A DNA stretch of 18,054 nt, taken from NCBI GenBank assembly GCA_965369375.1, contig CBDUQN010000063.1:1-18054 (forward strand), in the 5' to 3' direction. This DNA comes from CBDUQN01 sp965369375. Its GTDB lineage: Bacteria > Krumholzibacteriota > Krumholzibacteriia > Krumholzibacteriales > Krumholzibacteriaceae. Of the stretch, positions 8,323 through 14,588 are shown in pieces; the first letter of the stretch is position 1; the number at the start of each line of letters is the position of its first letter. The notes below the pieces were generated by a model. It was not told where the DNA came from and did no database searches. It saw only the letters and a list, made by a program, of their open reading frames with translations. A program made the position numbers and the translations under genes.

Positions 8323-8347
8323 AAGCCCACCCCGGGGGGCGGCGCTT
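8323..8347 (-). promoter_or_regulatory. GC-rich leader hairpin ahead of the polysaccharide cluster
   Basis: On the minus strand 8347-8323 folds as AAGC, bulged G, CCGCCC, loop CCCG, GGGTGG, GCTT: ten base pairs including one G-U. It sits between the predicted transcription start and the first gene, followed by TGCGGTTTTTC and then the ribosome binding site. The T-run begins five bases after the stem, so it is a poor terminator on its own; an attenuator or stability element is possible. Confidence 0.4.
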
Positions 8348-8411
8348 CACTGATCACGCAACAAGATATATATTACAAGTCCAACGGTATATAAACGCAA
8401 AGTACATGAAT

Positions 8412-8439
8412 TTTATAGGAAAAAGGTGCCTCGAGTCAA
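8412..8439 (-). promoter_or_regulatory. Sigma70-type promoter for the polysaccharide cluster
   Basis: On the minus strand TTGACT (8439-8434) and TATAAA (8417-8412) are separated by 16 bases, each one mismatch from consensus. Transcription should begin near 8405, giving a leader of about 107 nt before the ATG at 8298. The spacer is AT-rich next to the -10 box. No competing promoter is as good in this gap. Confidence 0.7.
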
Positions 8440-8457
8440 CGCGAAATGGCCGCCGGC

Positions 8458-8547
8458 AAATCCACCGAAACTAGAATAGTAACTGGTAATTCCATCACAA
8501 CTGGATAAGTCACCGATAAATCCACCACAACAATAGATACGACACGA
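8458..8547. repeat. Three degenerate 30-bp tandem units upstream of the polysaccharide promoter
   Basis: Units begin at 8458 (aaatccaccgaaact...), 8488 (aattccatcacaact...) and 8518 (aaatccaccacaaca...), exactly 30 bases apart, with the conserved core aaatccaccacaac. The third unit lies in the last codons of the permease, and the array runs across its stop (8510-8512) toward the promoter -35 at 8434-8439. The first half of each unit is conserved and the second half drifts. It may be a protein-binding array or a decayed duplication of the gene end. Confidence 0.6.
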
Positions 8548-9814
8548 CGGTTGCGGTGAAGGTAAACGGTAGACCGATTTTCACAAACGTCCCGAAGGAA
8601 ACCGCTCTCCCCTCCTTGCGCAGCATGCTGATCGCAACGATGTTCGCCGAAGCGCCGATCGGCGTGATATTCCCGCCGATACACGAACCGATGAGCGCGC
8701 CGAACGCGAAAAGCTCCACCGGCATACCGGTTTTGACGCCGAGGCCCATCACAACAGGCAAAACGGCCGTCACATAGGGTACGTTATCGATAAATGCCGA
8801 AACAAAGACCGAACCCCATACCACTATGGAATAGACGGCGAAGCTGTTTATGCCCGAAAAAGCATCAAACCGGCCGACGAGCGCATCGATAGCGCCGTTA
8901 TATTCGAGCATGGCAACGAGCACGAAAACCGCTGCGAGAAATGCCGCGGTTCCATAATCAAGCCTCTTGACAAAAGCTGCGATTTCCCGGCGCTCGAAAG
9001 AGGCGTACCACGCGAGCCCCCCGATTCCTACGAGCATGCAGACCGCCCCGCCGAACCACATGAAATCAGGATCGACGAACGATGCAAGGGACAACAACAC
9101 GATCATGATTACTAGCAATAACGAGGGAAATAGTGTTTTTACCGGCGACACGGGAATGCGATCCGGCTTTTGCCGGTACTTCTTGAGGAAATACCAGAGA
9201 ACGGCAAAACTTGCAATTGCACCGGCTTGAACAAGCCAGAATATCCCTACAGGAAAACGAATCGAGTCGTTCTGTGTAATCAGACGAATCGCATCGCTCC
9301 GTGTATACCAGAAGAAATCCAGAAAGTTCATCTTGAGGCGGGCCGCGAGTATCATGCTCGGCGGATCCCCGATGAGCGTTGCCGAGCCCTGCAAATTTGA
9401 AGAGATCGCCAATCCGATGATAACGGTCGTCGGATTGACATTCGCCTTTTTCGCGAGCTGCAGCGCGACGGGGGCTACGATCAGCACCGTGGCCACATTT
9501 TCAATAAATGCAGATAGAAAAGACGTGAACGCAATGATATAGAGAAACGCAACGCCGAGGTTGGGACTCTTGTTGATTAGAATATCGGCTATCGTCTCGG
9601 GTACTTTTGAAATAATAAAGAGCTCGGCGAGAATCAACGATCCCAGGAATATGCCGATGACATTCCAGCTGATGCTCGTGAGAACCTCTTTGAATCCAAT
9701 GGATCCGACAATGAGGGCAACGATGATGCCCGCCCAGGCGATGGCGGGCCGGTAGCGCCGCGATAGAATCAATCCGGCATAGACGGCGAGGAATATAATA
9801 ACGCTTTTCCACAT
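8510..9814 (-). CDS. ArsB/NhaD-superfamily ion permease (SLC13-like)
   Basis: An integral membrane protein of 434 residues with about 11-12 hydrophobic segments. The two inverted halves each carry the superfamily signature: SAFIENVATVLIVAPVALQLA near residue 100 and SAFIDNVPYVTAVLPVVMGLG near 350. Each is followed by a Gly/Ser/Pro re-entrant hairpin (SSNLQGSATLIGDPPS and GSCIGGNITPIGASANIVA). This is the fold of ArsB, NhaD and P-protein type antiporters or anion carriers; the ion cannot be told from sequence. No ars regulator or ATPase neighbours it, so arsenite export is not supported by context. ATG at 9814 is used; the ribosome binding site is weak (AAGAA). It stands alone between the pyr operon and the polysaccharide promoter, and its final codons form part of a 30-bp repeat array. 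Confidence 0.85.
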   Translation of the reverse strand: MWKSVIIFLAVYAGLILSRRYRPAIAWAGIIVALIVGSIGFKEVLTSISWNVIGIFLGSLILAELFIISKVPETIADILINKSPNLGVAFLYIIAFTSFLSAFIENVATVLIVAPVALQLAKKANVNPTTVIIGLAISSNLQGSATLIGDPPSMILAARLKMNFLDFFWYTRSDAIRLITQNDSIRFPVGIFWLVQAGAIASFAVLWYFLKKYRQKPDRIPVSPVKTLFPSLLLVIMIVLLSLASFVDPDFMWFGGAVCMLVGIGGLAWYASFERREIAAFVKRLDYGTAAFLAAVFVLVAMLEYNGAIDALVGRFDAFSGINSFAVYSIVVWGSVFVSAFIDNVPYVTAVLPVVMGLGVKTGMPVELFAFGALIGSCIGGNITPIGASANIVAISMLRKEGRAVSFGTFVKIGLPFTFTATVVSYLLLWWIYR

Positions 9815-9835
9815 ATAGAATTCTTAACGAGTTCA

Positions 9836-9857
9836 AAAGCCCGGCGGGATTCTTTCG
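9836..9857 (-). terminator. Weak possible terminator at the end of the pyr operon
   Basis: On the minus strand AAAG, three unpaired bases, CCC, loop GCC, GGG, CTTTT form a small imperfect hairpin ending in four T. It lies about 150 bases past pyrF and just before the permease. The loop of three and the internal bulge make it marginal, but no better terminator is seen in 9815-10003. Confidence 0.25.
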
Positions 9858-9895
9858 CGCACGGCTCGACTCCTCCCGCTCCAAGTTCGGCTCGA

Positions 9896-10024
9896 TCTCT
9901 TGACCGGGTCGAATCTACCCTCTCACCGGCTCCCCAAGTAATTTTCGCCTGCCCAGCCTGCTATCTCACCAGCTCGGAAAGAAATTTATTCCTGTCCAAC
10001 TTACTATTTTACCAGCTCCGCAAG
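9896..10024. repeat. Degenerate 43-bp tandem array starting inside the 3' end of pyrF
   Basis: On the minus strand three 43-base units begin at 10024, 9981 and 9938. The first includes the last codons of pyrF and its stop (10004-10006). Units one and two match at about 31 of 43 bases, sharing GAGCTGGT, ATAG, and CAGG blocks; unit three keeps CTTG, GGAGC, GGT and GTA. A fourth fainter copy may start near 9885. A separate 8-bp repeat cggctcga lies at 9862-9869 and 9888-9895. Confidence 0.65.
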
Positions 10025-10729
10025 AATCTCCCTGGCGGCTTCGGCCGGCGAGGGCGCCTGTATGATCGGACGGCCGATGACGAGAAAATTCGATCCCGAT
10101 TCGACCGCATTCTCCGGCGTCGCGATACGCTTCTGATCTCCCATATCGGCGCCTGCAGGTCTGATTCCGGGCGTGACGATAACGAAATCCCGGCCGAGCT
10201 CGGTTCTTATATCAGCCGCCTCCTGGACCGATGCCACGACACCATCGAGTCCGGCCTCCTTGGCCTGTCCGGCGAGCCGCAGAACGAGATCCCGCACATC
10301 TCCCTCGAGAGGAGCGATCAATTCGAGATCCTCTCTCGCAAGGCTCGTCAGTACCGTTACTCCCACGAGCAGCGGCCGGGGCATACCCAACCTTTCTGAT
10401 TCGGTTCCGGCTTCAGCGGCAGCCGCCCGCATCATCTCTCTGCCACCGAGCGTATGGATCGTCATCATCTTCACGCCGAGGCCGCAGGCGACGCGAACGG
10501 CACCGGCAACCGTCGCGGGGATATCGTGCAACTTGAGATCGAGGAAGATGTCTGCTCCCATATCACTGAGCTGCCGGACCATATCGGGTCCCTCCGCAGT
10601 GAACAGCCGGCTTCCCACCTTGAATATCGTGACGGTTCCTTCGAGCGCTCTCACGAGCTCGAGAGCCCGCTCACGGCTCTCGACGTCGAGCGCAACGATG
10701 ATTTCCGGTGTTTTCGCATCTTTTTCCAT
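10004..10729 (-). CDS. pyrF: Orotidine 5'-phosphate decarboxylase
   Basis: The last enzyme of UMP synthesis, converting OMP to UMP in the cytoplasm. The 241-residue TIM barrel starts at IIVALDVESRERAL, has the catalytic DLKLHDIP motif with its Asp-Lys-Asp set, and ends with the phosphate-binding part TPGIRPAGADMGDQKRI and SNFLVIGRPI. It is the last gene of the pyr operon. Two in-frame ATGs compete: 10735 has the purine-rich AGGGG directly against it, while 10729 has the same AGGGG at an ideal six-base spacing, so I choose 10729; the difference is two residues. It begins nine bases after the pyrD stop. The 3' end forms the first unit of a 43-bp tandem repeat array. Confidence 0.95.
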   Translation of the reverse strand: MEKDAKTPEIIVALDVESRERALELVRALEGTVTIFKVGSRLFTAEGPDMVRQLSDMGADIFLDLKLHDIPATVAGAVRVACGLGVKMMTIHTLGGREMMRAAAAEAGTESERLGMPRPLLVGVTVLTSLAREDLELIAPLEGDVRDLVLRLAGQAKEAGLDGVVASVQEAADIRTELGRDFVIVTPGIRPAGADMGDQKRIATPENAVESGSNFLVIGRPIIQAPSPAEAAREILAELVK

Positions 10730-10738
10730 CGACATCCC

Positions 10739-11629
10739 CTATTCGTTAATCGTTTGCGGTATGCCTTCCTGCTGCAAATTGTCGACAATCCTCTCTGGGA
10801 GCCCATGATCGTAGAAGATCGCCGTTCCCACCTGCACGGCCGACGCTCCCGCCATGAAGAATTTCCGCGCATCTTCGATCGTCGATATCCCCCCAACCCC
10901 CACAACAGGTATATCGACGACGCGTGAGATCCTCCAGACCGCGTGCAGCGCAATAGGCAGGATCGCGGGGCCGCTGAGACCAGCCCCCACGCGGCGGAAA
11001 ACGGGAGAGCGGGTGCTCGTATCGATATCCATACCGACAACGGTATTTATCGCAGTGATACCATCAGCCCCGGCTTCGGCCGCAGCCGCTGCGAGAACTC
11101 TGATATCGCCTATGTTCGGTGTGAGCTTGGCGAGAACGGCTCTCTCCCCCAACACATCCTTGGCGTGACCGATATAGTGCCTGAGCAGATCGGGATCGGT
11201 CCCTATGGCCATGCCCCCCCTTTCCACGTTCGGACAGGAGAGATTGATCTCAACCGCGTCGACGTTGTTCTGCTCGGCGGTGATATCGAGAAGCTGCACG
11301 TATTCCTCCCAGTCCTCTGCCGCAAGGCTCACCACCGGATTCCCGCCCGCATCGAGGAGTTGCTGCAACCTCTCCTTGAAAAAGCTCTCGGCGCCTACAT
11401 TCTCCAGACCGACACTGTTAAGCAGACCCGCTGTCGTTTCCCAAAGCCTTCTTCCTTCGTTGCCGGCTCTCGGCCGAAGGGTGATTGTCTTCGTCACCAC
11501 ACCCCCCACCGCGGAGAGATCGATCAGTTCCGAATACTCCGTGCCGTACCCTGCTGGACCCGATGCGAGCAGAACCCTGTTTTTGAATGAGGTGGCCCCG
11601 AGCCGGAATTCGAGATCTCTTTTCGTCAC
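10739..11629 (-). CDS. pyrD: Dihydroorotate dehydrogenase B, catalytic subunit (class 1B)
   Basis: An FMN-containing catalytic subunit of 296 residues oxidising dihydroorotate to orotate. KNRVLLASGPAGYG near the N-terminus, VTKTITLRPR, the substrate loop NLSCPNVERGG with the catalytic Cys at 132, KLTPNI, NTVVGMDID, and GVGGISTIEDARKFFMAGASAVQVGTA near the FMN phosphate are all class 1 features. The class 1B call rests on the adjacent pyrK, the electron-transfer partner that passes electrons to NAD. The start is GTG at 11629 with GGAAGGA nine bases upstream. The gap to pyrK is 123 nt, longer than usual for this pair, and holds short repeats but no gene. Confidence 0.95.
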   Translation of the reverse strand: MTKRDLEFRLGATSFKNRVLLASGPAGYGTEYSELIDLSAVGGVVTKTITLRPRAGNEGRRLWETTAGLLNSVGLENVGAESFFKERLQQLLDAGGNPVVSLAAEDWEEYVQLLDITAEQNNVDAVEINLSCPNVERGGMAIGTDPDLLRHYIGHAKDVLGERAVLAKLTPNIGDIRVLAAAAAEAGADGITAINTVVGMDIDTSTRSPVFRRVGAGLSGPAILPIALHAVWRISRVVDIPVVGVGGISTIEDARKFFMAGASAVQVGTAIFYDHGLPERIVDNLQQEGIPQTINE

Positions 11630-11695
11630 GTCACCGTATCCTTCCAGTCACGATTGCCTTTCCCAATCCATCCAATCGCGATACTCTATCTATCA

Positions 11696-11753
11696 CGTGA
11701 ATCTTTCGGCCACAATAATCTTTATTGATGCCACATTCACGCTCAAAGATTAT
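11696..11753. repeat. Nested inverted and direct repeats in the pyrK-pyrD gap
   Basis: A perfect 9-base inverted repeat (ataatcttt at 11715-11723, aaagattat at 11745-11753) encloses 21 bases and begins in the pyrK stop codon. An outer pair gtgaat/attcac flanks the gap, and aatcttt...ccac occurs twice in direct order about 17-21 bases apart. In the mRNA this gives an AU-rich hairpin right after pyrK. No T-run follows, so it is not an intrinsic terminator. Confidence 0.45.
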
Positions 11754-12568
11754 CACTCCACCCACTGCTTCCATGCGATTTTTCCCGCCCTGAAAACGGT
11801 GCCGTCGCTGCAAACCGCCTTGGGTGTGATGTGTCCCCCTTCGAAGATGGGCACGGTGCATCCCCTGCAGGCGCCGACACCACATGCCATGATGCTCTCG
11901 AGAGACGTTTCATGTTGCCCGAGTTGCTCACCAACGCGCTCGACGAGAGCCTCGACCATCCCCCTCGGACCGCACGAGTAGCAATAATCCTTCGGAATCT
12001 GTCCCTTGCTCAACAGCTCCTCGCAGAGCGCAACGACATCCCCGTGAAATCCTTTCGATCCATCCAGCGTGGCAAAATGTACCGTCGAAAATTCGGTTCC
12101 GATGAGTCCGGTGAGCAGTTCATCCTCGGCACTCGCTCCGTAGAGCAGATACGACTTTACCGGCCGGCCTTTCCTCCTCCAGAAGCGGCTCGCAAAGTGA
12201 ATCGGCGCGAGCCCCGTTCCGCCGGCTACGAAAAGAGCGTTTTCATTCCCCGGATACGTAAAGGTTGTTCCTCCTAGCGGCCCGATCAAATCGACCGTCT
12301 CCCCGCTTTCCAAGCCGGCAATGAGCGACGAACCGGAACCTGCTACTTTCACAAGGAGTGCTATTTCCTCATCGGTGAGATCAAAAATGCTGTAGGGCCT
12401 TCGAAGAAGCGGAAAACGGTCATCGAGCAGTCTCACCGAAAGAAACTGCCCCGGCAAAGCCTCGGGGAAATGCCGGGGTCTCTCGAATTGTATGATATGG
12501 CATGAGGATGAGATGGATTCGTTCCTGATGACTTTCGCAAGGAAGCCACCTTTGGACTGTTCGCTCAA
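11753..12568 (-). CDS. pyrK: Dihydroorotate dehydrogenase B, electron transfer subunit
   Basis: An iron-sulfur flavoprotein of 271 residues that carries electrons from PyrD FMN to NAD. The FAD-binding motif RRPYSIFD is at 56-63, the NAD-binding Gly-rich GGTGLAPIHFA at 116-126, and the 2Fe-2S ligands are C229, C234, C237 and C253 (C-x4-C-x2-C-x15-C), the expected PyrK pattern. The start is TTG at 12568; GAAGGAGG precedes it by four bases, and the TTG overlaps the TGA of the upstream TPR gene as TTGA. The Shine-Dalgarno therefore lies inside the last codons of the lipoprotein gene, so translation of the two is coupled. It is complete, and length and domain order are normal. Confidence 0.95.
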   Translation of the reverse strand: MSEQSKGGFLAKVIRNESISSSCHIIQFERPRHFPEALPGQFLSVRLLDDRFPLLRRPYSIFDLTDEEIALLVKVAGSGSSLIAGLESGETVDLIGPLGGTTFTYPGNENALFVAGGTGLAPIHFASRFWRRKGRPVKSYLLYGASAEDELLTGLIGTEFSTVHFATLDGSKGFHGDVVALCEELLSKGQIPKDYCYSCGPRGMVEALVERVGEQLGQHETSLESIMACGVGACRGCTVPIFEGGHITPKAVCSDGTVFRAGKIAWKQWVE

Positions 12569-14508
12569 TTTTCCTCCTTCTTCTCATCGGATTCGCCCTG
12601 TCTCCCCGCAGCCCCGGTACTGTCAGGAGCTGTTGGAAGAGAAAGAGTATCGGACACTCCCGAGCCCGATTGTTCCCGAGCCGCGGTGTCTCGCGACGAT
12701 GGGAGAAGTGTGTCCGGCGCGCCCGAGCCCGATTGTTCCCGAGCAGCGCCTCTATCAGGCGGCATCCCGAGCGTGTCGGGTAACGTACTATCTCCCTCGA
12801 GAGGGTATCGCGTTTCTCTACGCACCCGTTCCCTTAGACCCACCGTATCGATAGTGGAAATCGTCGAATCCATCACGACGGAACCGGGTATCACCCGATT
12901 GATAGCCGATGAATCGGCCACCGCGCCTTCGATCAGAATGGTATCAGATGCGGCGTGAGAAGGACTCCCCATTCTCAAAACCGCCGCAGCGGTATCCGGA
13001 GACACCGAATCGGGAAAGATCTCTTCATGCCCGGGTTGCCGAGCGGCGGCCGACGAGTCAGCACGCGCTGAATCAACAGCTGCGGCTGCCGCTGCCTCCG
13101 CACGCGCCGAATCCATGAATGCCTCCATCTGCATCATGAGTTCGCTATCCCCGAGAATGCCGATTTCGGCGACCGCCCCCACCGCTTGGAAAGAGAGGGG
13201 AAAACGAGCCACTATCTCGCGATACGATTCGAGCGCCTTCTCACGATCGTTGAGTTTCTTGTGATAAATCCAGGCGATTGCATACGCCGCCAGGGGCGCG
13301 ACACCGGTGCCCGGAAAACTGTCAATGACTGTCTGATAATTCTCGATTGCCAACTCGATTTCGTTCAGCCGTGTGAACTGAATCTCCGCGGCCAGAAACT
13401 TCTTCTCCGCTATTTGTTCGGATGAATTTCCCTCTCCGTTTGTTTTCTGCAACTCGATCAGGCGCTTGAGGCTGTTGCTCTTTTGAAGCGCTATTGATGC
13501 ATATTCATAACTCGTCGCCTCACTGCCCACCCGGGCAAACGCTTCCTGCGCTTTGGCAAGAGAATCCATCTTTTCATGAAAGATCTCCCCCATTCGGTAG
13601 AATGCTTCCGCAGAGTAATTGGATTTAGGAAATTCCTTCGTTACCTGTTTATATGTATCGATCGTATTTTCGAGCGAGTCTGCACAGAGGTGCGCGCTGG
13701 CAGTACCGAGCAGGATAGGCGGTTTCTCATTTGTCTTGACCGATTCTTTAAGCAGACGATTGTAAATATCCATAGCTTCACTGCACCGTCCCGTTTCCGT
13801 ATAGCACTTCGCGAGCCCCAGTGAGATATCGTAGTGCTCTTCCCAGGACAACCCCTTCCTGAGCAGCTTCTCATAGTTCAGGGCCGCCTCCTCCCATTGC
13901 TTGTTCGCGAAGAAAAGTTCGGCACTCTTGACTATTGCTTCATTTGAAAAATCCCTTGAAGCGCCCTCGGTTATATCGGCATAGAAAGCCAGCGCTTCCT
14001 CGTACTGTTCGAGTTCCCGATGTATGTCACCGGCCAACGACATCACTTCGAAACGGAGGTCGTGTTTCGGATAATCAGTGAGGAACTCTTCCGCATACGC
14101 GAGAGCCTGATTGTAATCCTTCTTTTCATAGTATGCCAAGGCAAGCCAATAGATCGAAGGCGCGACATATTTGCTCTCAGGAAAGTTCGTCGTTATCTCG
14201 ACGAACTTCCTAATACCCTTGTCCAATTTCCCCTGCCGTATCAGAGCCTGACCCATCAGAAACATTGCATCATCGACCCATCGGCTATTCGGATAACTAA
14301 CAACGACCTGCGCGCACTTTTTGATGACATCCGCGTATTTATCCTGGAGCGCCCTCTCCGAACCGCCTTTGGCCCGCGTCTCCTCTGCTTCGTTATAGAT
14401 TTTTCGCGCGTTGTAGAGCGTATTGAAGTAAGCGCAAGAAAATACGAACAATAATAGCCAAGCGCCCACGGTCGCTTTCAGTATCACCTGCATTCTCGCT
14501 CGTTTCAA
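12565..14508 (-). CDS. TPR-repeat outer-membrane lipoprotein of unknown role
   Basis: A 647-residue secreted protein. Residues 1-25 form a signal peptide with a basic start, a hydrophobic core and lipobox VFSC with Cys25; Ala at +2 suggests the outer membrane. Residues about 45-450 are helical TPR repeats, for example DAMFLMGQALIRQGKLDKGI, SIYWLALAYYEKKDYNQALA and AYAIAWIYHKKLNDREKALE, resembling BamD/YbgF-like scaffolds. After an Ala-rich stretch near 470, the last 170 residues are low complexity with recurring DS and DT pairs, including a 21-residue repeat starting at 588. The TTG start at 14508 has AGAGGA eight bases upstream; ATG at 14493 is less well placed but would still leave a signal sequence. 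Lying between pyrC and pyrK, it has no obvious link to pyrimidines. A role in envelope assembly is only inference from the repeats. Confidence 0.8.
   Translation of the reverse strand: MKRARMQVILKATVGAWLLLFVFSCAYFNTLYNARKIYNEAEETRAKGGSERALQDKYADVIKKCAQVVVSYPNSRWVDDAMFLMGQALIRQGKLDKGIRKFVEITTNFPESKYVAPSIYWLALAYYEKKDYNQALAYAEEFLTDYPKHDLRFEVMSLAGDIHRELEQYEEALAFYADITEGASRDFSNEAIVKSAELFFANKQWEEAALNYEKLLRKGLSWEEHYDISLGLAKCYTETGRCSEAMDIYNRLLKESVKTNEKPPILLGTASAHLCADSLENTIDTYKQVTKEFPKSNYSAEAFYRMGEIFHEKMDSLAKAQEAFARVGSEATSYEYASIALQKSNSLKRLIELQKTNGEGNSSEQIAEKKFLAAEIQFTRLNEIELAIENYQTVIDSFPGTGVAPLAAYAIAWIYHKKLNDREKALESYREIVARFPLSFQAVGAVAEIGILGDSELMMQMEAFMDSARAEAAAAAAVDSARADSSAAARQPGHEEIFPDSVSPDTAAAVLRMGSPSHAASDTILIEGAVADSSAINRVIPGSVVMDSTISTIDTVGLRERVRRETRYPLEGDSTLPDTLGMPPDRGAAREQSGSGAPDTLLPSSRDTAAREQSGSGVSDTLSLPTAPDSTGAAGRQGESDEKKEEN
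12622..12747 (-). repeat. Two 63-bp tandem units inside the TPR lipoprotein gene
   Basis: On the minus strand two in-frame 63-base units start at 12747 and 12684, each coding for 21 residues beginning AAREQSGSG. The first 26 bases of the units are nearly identical and the rest diverged while keeping Asp-Thr/Ser pairs. Being a multiple of three, the duplication preserves the frame and lengthens the disordered tail. Confidence 0.75.
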
Positions 14509-14559
14509 AACACGATTCCTCTTGCAAATAAGGTTATCATAAGGCCGAAGTTCACCCTG

Positions 14560-14588
14560 ATGGGGGCGAGAAAAATACTCGCTCCCAT
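14560..14588 (-). other. Intercistronic hairpin between pyrC and the TPR lipoprotein gene
   Basis: On the minus strand, from the last base of the pyrC stop, ATGGG-A-GCGAG pairs with CTCGC-C-CCCAT around a 7-base loop TATTTTT: ten pairs with one A-C mismatch. The following sequence CAGGGTGAAC has no T-run, so it is unlikely to be a full intrinsic terminator. It may be an mRNA-processing or 3'-protection hairpin, or a partial terminator that reduces downstream expression. Confidence 0.6.

Noticed and set aside
8458..8547. Possible CRISPR remnant because of 30-bp regular units
   Set aside because: The units are contiguous without spacers, only partly conserved, and no cas gene is present.
8436..8684. 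Minus-strand frame with a ten-residue periodicity (VVVDLS, VVMELP, VSVDLP)
   Set aside because: The periodicity comes from the 30-bp DNA repeat read in a frame other than the permease; most of the frame is a shadow of the permease gene.
8510..9814. Arsenite efflux role for the permease
   Set aside because: Only the superfamily fold is supported; no arsR, arsA or arsC is near, and the signature segments are shared with NhaD and P-protein carriers.
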